Below are positions 32,746 to 43,192 of a stretch of 64,000 nt of DNA, one piece after another (positions within the stretch are counted from its first letter, which is position 1; each line of letters opens with the position of its first letter). The translations under genes were made by a program, and so were the position numbers. The notes beneath the pieces are model-generated. The model was not told where the DNA came from and searched no databases. It saw nothing but the letters and a program-made list of their open reading frames with translations. The DNA comes from Tetraselmis striata. Lineage: Eukaryota > Chlorophyta > Chlorodendrophyceae > Chlorodendrales > Chlorodendraceae. The DNA lies in the NCBI GenBank assembly GCA_006384855.1, contig VCJN01001047.1:62001-126000 (forward strand), written 5' to 3'.

Positions 32746-33990
32746 CCACTTCCTCAACGATGCTAATGGGTCGGACAGCTACGCCGCGGAGATGCGCGAG
32801 GCGTGGGGCCGCCTCAAAGCGGCTACTGCTGGCCATCGATCTCGGCGACGCACATGCGCGCGTGATGGAGCGGGAAGTGGAGGCTGCGTCGGGCTCGCAA
32901 AAGGAGCTGACGGCATATCTAGACCATGCCAACAACTCTCGGCTTCGAAACGAGGTGTGCGCTCTCCCTGTCACATGTAGGGAACGATCTTGTTCAACCA
33001 GCTCGACGCGGCGGAAGGCATGTGGATAGTGGCCATTCCCACCGCGCGGACGGTCATGACTCCGCATGAGCTGCGGGAGGTCGCTGCCGGGTACTTCTTT
33101 CTGCCTAGCCCGTGCCTGGCCCCGGTGGTTGGGAGCTAGATCGTTCTGCCCTCGACGGAGCACAACCCCGTCACTGTTGACCTATACGGCGACGCGCTCA
33201 TGAACCTCCCGGCGCATGGAGACGCTCATTGGCGTGTACAACAGAACGCTATCGCAGATGCCTTCCGCGATCAGTGTGTACACGACCTAGGTATCGCTGT
33301 ACGGCGGGAGGTGGATGACTTGTTCCATGAGGCAGTGCCTCTCGGCAACACCGTACCCATGGATGAACTCAAGGACTTGGTGCAGGACGCAGAGCTCTCC
33401 CTTCCGGTGTTCAACGTCGTGACCGGGAGCTATGATCCCCGGAGCTTGAAGTCCACGCTGCTGGAGTTCAAGACTATGCCGCGGTAATGGGTCAAGTACA
33501 CGGCCGTGCCCCGGGTCACGGCTGTGGGTCGGTTTGAGCGCTCCCTGTTGGGCGAGATACAACGGGGGTTCATTGGCAGCGCGGGATGCGGCGTGGCACA
33601 ACACGGAGCCCGGACAGAAGGGTCCTTTTCGAGACATCCTGGATATGTCGGAGTACACGGGCATGGTCTTCGGCACAGTGGGTGAGGTGAGCAAGGGGGT
33701 GCGCCGCACAGTGCGCGGTATCGCATGCTTGGCTGCAGATCGGAATGCCCTCTCATCGCGGGGCACTCGGTGCACCACCACCACTCGGGCTCACCAGGAG
33801 GCCTTGCTCGCAAGAGATTTCCTCGGGGTCCTGAGCTTGGTGGCCGCTCGAGAGCGCGCTCGCTGCCTCATCAGACGGCGCAGATTCGTCTGCCATCCCG
33901 TTGCTGAAGCTGCACAGCACGTCCGAGGATCACCCACACACACACGCGCACGCGTGGCCCGGACTCTGAACCGTGTGCGCATCACTCATC

Positions 33991-34028
33991 CATCCCGCCT
34001 CATGCGGGATGCGGGCCGCTTTTAGGCG
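33991..34028 (+). repeat. Conserved 3' double hairpin, retroelement copy 2
   Basis: cccgc-ctcat-gcggg followed by gccgc-loop-gcggc. The first-stem loop differs from copy 1 while both stems are kept, which fits selection on structure. Confidence 0.6.
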
Positions 34029-34110
34029 GCTTGCTCTGTTGATTTTCGATTACTACTTTTTGTAGTAGGTGGATTTCTTACCACCCGTTTTGTAATTCAC
34101 ACCAGTCCTA

Positions 34111-34726
34111 CCAGTACTACCGCCAAACTCGTCGTGGTCGGACGCGATGCAGGGATGCGAGCATGAGTGACTCAGTGACCATCAGCGAACCCCTGCCTTC
34201 CCGATAGCCAGCGGGGTTCAACAGTTGTGGTCGGTATCGTCGTCGCCGTTTGAACTCTTCCTCCTCCTGTGTCAACGGTTTTCTTTCCCCTGCCTGTTCC
34301 ACGGCGGCTCTGTACTTGAGTACGAGGCGTCTCATACCTACCCGGCGCCCCCCTCCCCCTGTGTACGGCCGGACGAGTAACGGCGCGCGACACGAAACGC
34401 CGGAAGCATGCCACTGACACACAGCTTGTCACAAGCGCTTAGCAGCGCGCGGCGGTGCGAGGGATCGAGCCATCGGCGGCAAGGTTTCGAACGTTCTGGC
34501 TTCGCACGTGAGCTCCTCCCCGGCCTCTTGGCCGTCTGCACTCCTGGCCAGCATCCCTTGCTCGAGCTAGTATTTAGACGACCAGAAAAAAACATAACCG
34601 CATGTCGCTGATATATAGTACGGATAGCACTCATCAGCGCTGCGCGTAGTGCCGCAACAGTCTAAGATACAGGGCGTGTACGCCCAAGGCGACTCGGGAT
34701 CGACAACACTCGGCTTGCTTCACTGA
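34111..34726. other. Intergenic between retroelement and CCD-like gene
   Basis: No convincing coding exon. The missing first exon of the CCD-like gene may lie here. Confidence 0.35.
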
Positions 34727-37700
34727 TCGGCGGCCCGCTTTGCCCGCCATCCCTCGTCAGGCTCTGCTCCCCGCCGGCGCCGTACGGACTGCAGAGTGTT
34801 GGAGGGTGTGCGCGGGCAAGATGAAATCACGCTCATACCGCCAAGTTCGCCGCCAACCCGCTCCACGACCCCTGAACTGGCATCAGGTAATCCTTGATAT
34901 TGATGCTAATTGCATATTTGCACAGATGAGAGGCCAAGATGCAGGGTGCAAGTGACTCTCTGAATTAAATTATCAGCTGGCAGTGTATTGTTTCTTATGT
35001 TGTGATCACTGGGTGGACTTGCACAGCTGGTTGATAAGCGGCGTGATCGCAGGTGAACTTTTGGACGATTACTGCCATGGATACGAAACTCTGAAGGAGC
35101 AAGACTACTTTCTCACCCCTGCGATGGTGAGATCATGCAGCATTAATCATCCCGCAATCATGCGCTAGGCTGATGCGCCACCTACTTATCCGCCTCATTT
35201 TACAACTGCCGCGCTGCTGTAGATCGAGGGGGAGCTGCCGCAGGAGATCCGCGGGACGCTGCTTCAGAACGGACCTGGTCGGTTTGAGATTGATGGTCGG
35301 AAAGTCACACACCCATACGACGGTGATGGCATGGTATGCCCCTTCAGGCGAATTGGCACATGGGACCCCCCCCCCCCCCCCCCCCCTCCCCCACGCTCAC
35401 ACACCACCACCATCAACATACACACACAAAACAGTATTGCATTAGACCCTGCAGGCTCTCTAAATACATCGTAATGGGGCGTTGCAGATATGCAGCCTCT
35501 CCATCAGGGACGAGTTTGCCTTTTTCAGGAGCCGCTTTGTGAAGACACCGGACTACGCGAGGGCGGTGCGGTCAGCGCACGACGTGCGGGGACCGGGTGG
35601 GGCGTGGCTGTTTAATCCGCTGGAGATGTCATCCAAGAACCCTGCCAACCAGGGGGTGCTCCACATCGGGCGCCAACTGTTTGCCCTCCATGAGGTCCCC
35701 CACCCCCTCCCTCCTGCCACCCTGCCCCTTTCTGAGATCTCAACTAGATTGCATTGAAGACTGCCAGCATAACACCATGGTCTCAGACCAGAATTCCGAT
35801 ATACCATGGAATTTACCGTTTTGTTTCTATGGGCTCGCAGGCAGGTTTGCCCTTCCATTTGGACAGCCACACGCTGGAGACTACCGGGCCCTCCACGCTG
35901 GGTGGCGTGCTGCAGGAGGTCGCCTCTCTGTCGGCACGGTACAGGATTGTCACCGGAAATGACGGCTTTCAGAAGTGCGTACAGCCCATCCAGTATCTGC
36001 CACAAGACACATACACGCGCAGTGTGTACTGTCCCTCACCGGCGGAATGCCCATGCGGCGTGCAGGTGCATCGCCTTTGACGCATCGCAAGTCGGAGCCA
36101 ATGCAGCGGTGACCATCTTTGAGCTAGGCATGGATGGAAGCCTGCTGAGCAAGAAGTTTCTCACCATCGGAGGCGGCGCTCTCGGCTTCATCCAAGACAT
36201 TGCTGTGACACAGAACTACTACATCCTGGTGGAGGTGCTGCGCTGACCCACCGCTGCATGCTGACGCAGGTCCAGCATCCCTCGGACACAAAATTCCGCG
36301 ACACTGCACGTCTTCTCAATCACCTGCTCCACCCACACACTTGTGGTTTAACCAACACATGCAGCCACGCACATTGCCATCAGAGTATGTCCCGCCAGAC
36401 TGCAATAGATCTTCCTTTGACATATTATCATCCCGTAACAGAATCCCTGCAGCGTGGATCTGGACAAGATGTCCGAGCACATGCTGGGTCAGCGCAGCGC
36501 CGCGGAGTGCATGTACCTGGACACCGGCCGTTCAACACGGATTCACGTCATTCCGAGAGACCCCTACCAAGAAGGTGCCCCCCCCGCCCCCCCCCCCCCC
36601 CCCCCCCCCACCCCACCCCCTCCCCCATACCCTTCTTCATTTTCGTGACTATTTGACACAAGAAGGGGACAGGGGAGGCAGTGATGGACACCTTCTGACT
36701 TAGATTACTTTAGCATCAATAAACTGCTAAGAAGCGGGGCCGCACGCAGGCGCAGATGGCGCGCAGACATTCGAGTGTGGGCCCTGGATGTCACTTCAGC
36801 ACGTCAACGCATTCGAACTGAACGGTAAGGGCAGCTTGTTGCATGTGTGCTCAGGCGGCTGTCACCCGCAGCTGCCCCGATGCAGATTGCGAACACATTC
36901 TGGTTGACGCACTGTGGCATTGGCGTGGTGGCAGAGGGCGCGTCCATTGTTTTGGACACGCTTGCATGGCAGCGCTTCAGCTTCACAGCGAACGTGTTCA
37001 ACGAAACTCCGTCAGATGTTGCTGCGAGCCCGTCCCAAAACCTCAGCCGCGTTGAAATTGATCTGCGAAGTGGAAACGTGGGTGCTCGATGCTCTGATCA
37101 CCCCGGTCCCCACAGCTTGCTGAGTCAATGACACCGCTTGCTGAGCCTTCACACCCAGTATGCGATCATGATTACTAGTCACGGATCTCTGCGAATTGCA
37201 CTTGCTGCAGGTGTACTTCCGGCAAATGAGCCACCGCGCCTGCAGTTACCAGACCACGAACCCCGCGTACCAGGCTCGCCCTCACAAGTTTTCGTATCTG
37301 GCGGCCGCAGCCGTGGAGGGGCCCCAAGGACCGCCGCAAGTGCTGATGAAAGTCAAAGTAGACCCAATGCTCGGGCACGTGAGCAGCGTCGGCTCCGTGC
37401 TGTGGCAGCCCGGCCCGCACTGCTTTCTCGGACAGCCGCACTTTGTGCCCCGCAGCACCCTCAAGGCGGACCCGGAGGACGACGGCTGGCTCATGGTCAC
37501 CGTCTACGACGCCAAGCAGCACAGGAGCTCTGTTGCAGTTCTGGACGCCGCCAATATTGCGGACGGGCCCCGTGGCTTCGATTCATCTGCCGCATCACCT
37601 GCCTCACGGTACGTGCTCAGCAGCATGGCCCGTAGGTAACATGCAGTGCTCTGCCCTCTGCCAGGATTTCAGGCCACATGACTTCTGCTCTATCTTGCAC

Positions 37701-37853
37701 GCCACATGATTCTGGAGGTGGCAGTGTGACATCCAGCTGAGGAGAGGATATGGTGCGTCGTGATCCGCAGGTCTGGGCGGCCTGTTTATTCAAGGCCGGT
37801 ACCTTGGCCCGGCAAGGACAGCGCCAAAGGGATGGAAGCCCGTCATCGCTTAG
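34727..37853 (+). CDS. Carotenoid cleavage dioxygenase (RPE65-like) homologue lacking the iron-binding histidines; 5' end unresolved, one frameshift
   Basis: Exons: ?-34886, 35053-35126, 35223-35333, 35488-35694, 35841-35974, 36066-36234, 36442-36574, 36750-36824, 36872-37077, 37211-37608 and 37771-37853, with GT-AG borders and consistent phases. Family landmarks in order: GYETLKEQDYFL, GTLLQNGPGRFEIDG, HPYDGDGM, RFVKTPDYA, GLPFHLDSHTLETTG, AVTIFELGMDG, FIQDIAVTQNYYILVENP, HVIPRD, LQHVNAFEL, PHFVPRS, EDDGWLMVTVYD, VLDAANIADGP and LPHHLPHG. Family members use four His to hold Fe(II). The equivalents here read Arg (35937-35939, SAR), Gln (36193-36195, FIQD), Gln (36797-36799, LQHVNAFE) and Gly (37776-37778, GLGG). 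One extra C in 37568-37571 shifts the frame before LPHHLPHG; unspliced, the frame stops at 37639. Poly-C tracts lie in the introns at 35366-35386 and 36587-36609. A diverged non-catalytic paralogue or a young pseudogene both fit. Confidence 0.85.
35366..35386 (+). repeat. 21-nt poly-C tract in a CCD-like gene intron
   Basis: Lies 32 nt after the donor at 35334. C is on the sense strand. Confidence 0.95.
36587..36609 (+). repeat. 23-nt poly-C tract in a CCD-like gene intron
   Basis: Starts 12 nt after the donor GT at 36575, preceded by a shorter C run. C is on the sense strand. Confidence 0.95.
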
Positions 37854-38576
37854 GTACATTCAAGTGGTAAATTATGTGACCTGTAAAATGCGGTTCCCCC
37901 CCCCCTCCCCCCCGGACAGGACATAGTAAGACCTAGAATGGTCCCGGAGTCGGCCTTGAAGAGGGACCGACCCGGATGCGTTGCTGCAATAGCAGATCGC
38001 TGCCCCTGTAATGTTTGCGAGTTCTGAGCTTGTGCCAGCACATGCTACATGGACGCACCAATTGCGGTGCGCAAGCGCGCGAGCAGTATATGGCGCTTCA
38101 TAGGCAGCAGGCGCCGCTCGTCTGCCGTGCGCACATGTTGTTGCTCGTCTTATGATGGCAATGCTCCCCACCTGCCTCACTGGTGCCCGCCAGGATACAA
38201 CCCTGCTTCAGCGTGCCTTCGCTGCATACCACGCTTCCAGCTTTGCGCCGGTAACATGCCCACAAGCATCCAGACTTGGAACACATCTGTCTTGTTTCTG
38301 CTATATTCTTGTGCATCGATTGCGCTTGGTTGCCGAGAAATGCGGAGCCGTCTACATCGCCAGTGGGTGCTTACCGGGCAGCAGTTCCCGTGCCGCACCG
38401 GCTGGCACTACAAACCGTGTTGTCTGGGCGGAGCTTGGCACCAATCTCCTTGGAGTGAACAGGCATGTAGACGCTGGCGGCATACTTTGAGCGCGCAGAA
38501 ACCCAGGATGACATGTCTGCGGAAACACAGCAAACCTGGAGGATAGACATCGTCCCTGTGCCGCGCTGTTTTGTTG
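37854..38576. other. Region between the CCD-like gene and the armadillo gene
   Basis: Contains a short C-rich tract at about 37893-37912. On the minus strand, 38520-38420 is an exon candidate: acceptor ccgcag, sense MSSWVSARSKYAASVYMPVH, donor near gtttgt. It may belong to the armadillo gene, but the phase cannot be reconciled. A second weak candidate is at about 38250-38170. Confidence 0.35.
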
Positions 38577-39465
38577 TTACATGAGGACGGGCGAGGCTTC
38601 CCACACGCTGTCAAAGACAAGAGACAGCGCCAGGGTGGAGGAGAGCAGCTGGCCAAACGCTCGCCGCGACCGCTCACCCTCCCGGCTTTTATCCAGTTCC
38701 GGCCCCAGTATGTTCAGCAGCGCCCCAGCGGCACAGACCTGCGCCGAGACGTCCCGCGCGGACAGGAGGTCCGCCAGCGGCGCGATTGCATCTGTGCTGC
38801 GAACGATGTGCCGGGAAGCCACCTCCCGGGAGATGTTTTGCAGCGCTCCGGCCGCAGAGCCGCAGATCGCAAGGCTCTCCGAGGAGAGGCAGTTCACGAC
38901 TGGGGGGATGCCGTTCTGCTTGCGTATTATCTGGATGCATTCCAGGTCGGAGCTGAGGTTGTGTAGCGCGCCGACAGCTCGCGTCACCACCTTGATGTTG
39001 CTGCTGCCAAGCAGCTCGATGAGCTTTGGGACCGCACCCTGGTCACGCACAGACAGGCGTCCCTTGTCTTGGAAGCAAATGCTCTGGATGGCGCCGGCAG
39101 CATTGGCTTTGACTGCTTCGTCGTCGTATGATAGGTATCTGATCAGCGGGGGGAGGCCGTCGCAGCGCAGCACGGACAGCACGTGGTCGCGCTCATAGCA
39201 TATGTTCAGCACAACATTGGCGCCCTCTGCAGCTATGCGTGAGCTCTGCGGCTTGGTCATGTGCGAGAGCACTGCGCGGAATGCCAATCTGGCCAACTCT
39301 GGCTCTGTTGACCTGTTTCCGGCTGAGGATCTTCACCAACTGCAGTAGCATGTAGCAGGCCTCCTCGTCTGTATCCAGGGCTGGCTCGTTCAGCAATTTC
39401 AGAACCGTTTCGATCCGGTCTGCGCTCGCGTCCCTCAAGTTTGGGCTAGCTGACGGCGCGCTGTT
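38577..39465 (-). pseudogene. Armadillo-repeat protein, partial, one frameshift
   Basis: From a good acceptor (catctcacag, exon from 39465) the minus strand reads NLRDASADRIETVLKLLNEP and YMLLQLVKILSRKQVN. A one-base shift near 39297 moves the sense to ELARLAFRAVLSHMTKPQ. Then at least four ARM repeats follow: GANVVLNICYERDHVLSVLR, GLPPLIRYLSYDDEAVKANA, GAVPKLIELLGSSNIKVV, GIPPVVNCLSSESLAIC and AIAPLADLLSARDVSAQVC. ARM repeats form a helical solenoid used for protein binding, and no further domain tells the specific function. The frame ends at a stop at 38577-38579, but more exons may follow. The shift may be a sequence error, so intact status is undecided. Confidence 0.7.
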
Positions 39466-40069
39466 CTGTGAGATGAAGTTGGATAGAAGCCCAACGAACG
39501 CTGGACGGCCCGTGAGAGAAAATAGACAGGCCGTGGCAGACCACGTGGTTGGTGAGGTCCACGAACCGAGGTCCCGGATAGCCGTCCGGCCCAGAACCCG
39601 ACTCCATACCGCTCCAACGGCGTGGCCATCCAGACTTAGTCCAACTCGGCTGCCACTCACTGAAGACACTACCGCCCGGGGCCCGCAGAGGCTACTGTTG
39701 AGCCCTGCTGTGCACCCGAACACCAGGCGGCGACGCCGCGACAGCTGCCCTGTTCCGGTTTTCGACCGCCTGCCGTGTCGTCCGGCCAGCGCACACGATT
39801 GTCCGCCGCCCGCACGAGCAGTGAATCGGAATTCGTGAGCCCATACGCCAGTAAGGTGGCGGTATCTGGCTGGCAGACTGGGGTATCTGGCGGGTACAGG
39901 CTGCGGCAGTTGGCGCAGTTGGCGGCAGCAGCAGGCAGGTGCTACTCGCACCAGTAGCGACTAGCGACTACTGGTAATCCTTGCCAGCAGGAGTAGAAAT
40001 AAGAGAAAAACACGACCTCTTTAGACCCATGATATTAGCGACTACATTTAATATATTTCAAGTTTGGTA
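39466..40069. other. No firm gene
   Basis: Minus-strand frames upstream of the armadillo exon are Arg/Pro-rich and unrecognised. They may include 5' sequence or an upstream exon of that gene. Confidence 0.3.
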
Positions 40070-40131
40070 TGTTTTTTTCCCCCGCCCCCGGGACAGGACT
40101 GGCACCAGTGAAACCCCTGCAGCGGCCACCC
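40070..40131 (-). repeat. Dispersed repeat encoding LQGFHWCQS, third copy
   Basis: Shares cccgcccccgggac and ggactggcaccagtgaaaccc with 20736-20798. Confidence 0.6.
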
Positions 40132-40688
40132 TGTAGCGACCATCTCAGATACAGGTAAGGATTTAGTCACTACTTCACGACGGCCGGTTAATAGGCAGCG
40201 AACCAGCTTTAAATACACACGTCGTCTGGTCCTGGTCTGGTGTTGCCAAAAAGGTCGCGCAGGCTTTTGTTTACTACTAGTAGCGCTACTTGGGGTTTCC
40301 CTCCCCTTATCATCTATTATTTTTGCAGGCGCGGCATGGCGGCGCAAATACGGTGCTACTATGCCCGGTGCTACCATGCCGTACCGCCCGAGGAGCTGCA
40401 TCAACTCCGCAGTGTTTCGAGGATGAGCTGCATATCGACACCGTACTCCCGTACGACACCACCCGCGTGGAGTTCCCGATGACGCAATCATCCCGGGTGC
40501 CCGGGTGGCGATGCTACCGCATGTTGCTTCGCCGTCGTGTGTCGAAAAGCACCCTGGAAGGACTTGTCTGTCCCCATCTTCATTTGTCGTGGCGCACCCA
40601 CCATGGGGTCGCGACAACCACGCCCACCCTCCCCTCACTTCGTTCAAATTCGCGGGTCCGCCTCTTAGGCCCTGTGGTCCCTCCAAAT

Positions 40689-40772
40689 AGCTTTTCGGCA
40701 ATGTGCATGCGCCCCCGCTTTCCAAATATAATGCGAAAGCACCTTTTCGGCAATGTGCATGCGCCCCCGCTA
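40689..40772 (+). repeat. Two direct copies of a ~27-bp sequence
   Basis: cttttcggcaatgtgcatgc followed by gcccccgct occurs at about 40689 and 40744. It abuts the terminal remnant of the recombinase element. Confidence 0.75.
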
Positions 40773-40796
40773 CCTTCCTTGAAATACACGACGGAC

Positions 40797-41144
40797 AAGA
40801 GCCGAATTTGGCAGGAAGGTTAAGTGCAAACGTGGAGGGAAACGGAGTTAGGAGGGCGCTGCGTGCAACGCGCAGCGAAATTGGAAGAGGGCATGCTCAA
40901 CTGTTTACGATTGTTGTTATGTATACTCGTGATGCACCCAAAAGGGCGCGCAACGACAGGTGCCCAGTGTCCCGTACGTACCACTTGCAGCAACGGTAGC
41001 CGAAAAACGATTAGGGAAGGAGGAAACCCCATACACAAGTTAATATCATTTCAAAGTTGAGTCTAGTTTTGCCAGTGATGAGCGAACGGAGAGAGCGGTA
41101 AATTGACGAAGAAGGGGTAGCGCCAAGTCACGAAGGGGGCGCCG
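40797..41144 (-). mobile_element. Terminal remnant of the tyrosine-recombinase element family
   Basis: Read on the minus strand it matches 2755-3102 along its whole length: the gacttggcgctacc block, cgctctctccgttcgctc, actcaactttgaaatgat, tatggggtttcctcctt, the A-repeat core (cctgtcgttgcgcg...cccttttgggtgca) and the final cctgccaa.ttcggctcttg. No recombinase ORF is attached. It therefore defines the outer right end of the family near 3102/40797 and shows that the family is repeated in this genome. Confidence 0.85.
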
Positions 41145-41146
41145 AG

Positions 41147-41353
41147 TGTCACAGCCCCCTTGGGACTTAGGCCGAATAATAGCCGTCTAGCCACATAGAT
41201 AGTCCTAAAGCAGGAGCTGAGTCTGAGGGCCCATCGGATCGTTATTCCACACGGCCAGGAATAATGATCCGATGGGCCCTCAGACTCGGCTCATGCGTTA
41301 GGACTATCTATGGCTAGACACCTATTTGGCCTAAGTCCTAGGGGGCTGTGACA
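41147..41353. mobile_element. MITE-like element with long terminal inverted repeats
   Basis: 207 bp, almost entirely an inverted repeat with ~98-bp arms of about 90% match. Ends are TGTCACAGCCCCC and its complement, with a ~9-nt centre. It has no coding capacity. It sits immediately next to the recombinase-element remnant. No target-site duplication is evident (flanks cgccgag and tttggtt). Confidence 0.8.
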
Positions 41354-43192
41354 TTTGGTTTCGGAGTCTCCTACTGCGGTACGACGCGCTTCGTTCGGTA
41401 CCGTACAGCAAATAGCCCGTACAGGTAGGTAACGCGCCGAATCTCGGTCGCCTCTTCGCAGCTCCCATCTCGCGCCATCGTCGCGTTGGCCGTCGTCGAG
41501 TCGTTTGTCTCGTCAGCAGGCACCAGGGTCTCCTCTACCATGCCTCGGCTCTCAGCCGTTCACCCAGCGACATGCATGTCGGGGTATGGCATGTGGTTCT
41601 TTCTGGTCGACTGGTGCAGCAGCTTCCGCAGCGGCCATACGGTCGCCACTGTATCCACATCTGTTCTGCGTGGTTCTTTTCCGTACTAGCGGTACGTCGC
41701 CAGTAGGATCATTCTCGAAAGAAATGCGCGCGTTCGGACATTTAGCCGTGGTCACCCAAGATTTTCACCTGACGGCTCATGTCATAATTATTTCGCAGCA
41801 TTTCCTCGGTTCTTGGTTCGATTCTGCAGCTGTTTGTACTCGCGTGCGAAATTATTTAATTGTACGAGCACCTCATGGTTGTATCGGTAACCACAGCTTT
41901 TATGTCGTCTTCTTCTTCTGAGTTCGATTTTCGTGTGGCAGGTTCATTCTTCATCGCAGAAAAAAATATCCGCGGTTCTTATTCTCGTTCGCTATATCAG
42001 CTCGTTACTAGTAGTCGCTACTTTACCGACAACGGCTGATACATGTCGGTTCTGGTCGATGTCGCGCAATCGCCAACTCGCGTCGTGGGAAATGTAGCTG
42101 GGGTCGCGAGTCGCATGTTGCTCCGCCCTCATGGCTTCGCAACTTGCAGCGTCGTCGTTACACATCTCGGGTCGAGCGTTCGGCTGCTCCTAGGTACTCG
42201 CGATCTTCATCCCCATGCTAGTCATAAATTCGCTCGCTCGTTGTCGCTTCCTCCTCATCGTCGCTACATCTTTCTCGCCACATCGAACTTGACTCCATCT
42301 GTCAAAGCCGGTTCGCAGCCTCGGTGGGCGTCCCCGCCATAGGATCCTTGACATATGAAGTCTTCTGTCCCTATCTCGCCTCTCGCTCTCGTCGCTATGC
42401 TGCTTCTCTTGAGGAATCCGGAACCATGTGCTCCGGTTACCGCTCCGAAACCATTTTTTTTCCGAAAGGACTGCCTCTATGACGTGTGTCACCATATGTA
42501 CATATCTGTACATATTCTGGCTGCGCGACTATACAACGACGACCGAGTTCTGCTAAACGTACTGGCGAACAGCGCGGCCGCTGTTCATTAACAGGGTGAG
42601 AGTGTTATATATACACTGTGAGATTCAGATGTGACGCAAGTGTGCCCTACTGGTGACGAACGACGACATACGGGGACGATACGGGACGGACGAGGGACGT
42701 GGATTTCATACCGAGTAGCGACGACTATCGCGCGCGACCTGTAAAGTACTATATGAATTTCTCGTTTCGATAATTTCATCAAATTGATATGCCCACGCGG
42801 GCTCGCCTGTCGCGCGCCGACGCAGAGTACCCGGGCTAAGTACAGGCGGCTGCACGTACTCGCTGTACATCGCTGCACATCGCTAACCCCGCGGTGTGCG
42901 GCGATGTGCGGCACGACGGGCGGAGGTGTGGGCGGATGTAGGTGGTACGGTAGGTGGTAGGCGGTAGGTGGTGTTCGTAGGTGCGCGTTTTAATGCAGCC
43001 GCCCTAACTGTTGATGATTGTGTAACGCCCCAGCACGCGCATGAAGTACGGGGTCGCCTGGCGGTCACCGCCGCTCACCGCTGAACCAAGCGCGGACAGC
43101 CGCGCACTCGCATTTGTGCTCCCTGCCGGTGGTGGGATACATCCACCCCAACTCTCAACCCCCCCCCCCCCCCCGCGCGCGCGGCAGCATGC
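41354..43192. other. Gene-poor stretch
   Basis: Short frames only. Low-complexity ggtaggtggt-type sequence lies at about 42935-42975, and a 16-nt poly-C tract at 43159-43174 is just upstream of the BED-finger ORF. Confidence 0.4.

Larger units (their letters stand above)
31771..34110 (+). mobile_element. Decayed non-LTR-type retroelement, 5'-truncated (copy 2)
   Basis: Begins in the RT palm and runs through thumb, a long C-terminal region and the shared 3' untranslated end. It complements copy 1, which has fingers but no palm. Stops at 31969-31971 and about 33136, plus several frame changes, make it inactive. The C-terminal region from 33425 (VTGSYDPRSLKST, then VKYTAVPRVTAVGRFE) aligns with 14815 onward of copy 1. 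The 3' double hairpin lies at 33991-34028. Confidence 0.72.

Noticed and set aside
36442..36453. Use of the nearer acceptor (ctgcag at 36452) for the CCD-like exon
   Set aside because: It breaks the reading frame, whereas the acceptor at 36441 keeps phase and gives the family-typical ENP sequence.
37650..37710. Alternative last exon of the CCD-like gene from the ctgccag acceptor at about 37663
   Set aside because: It ends after a few codons, while the acceptor at 37770 gives GLGGLF and a plausible C-terminus. The shorter form cannot be fully excluded without transcripts.
38049..38546. 165-aa plus-strand frame opposite the armadillo region
   Set aside because: Composition is unconvincing and it overlaps minus-strand exon candidates with better splice signals.
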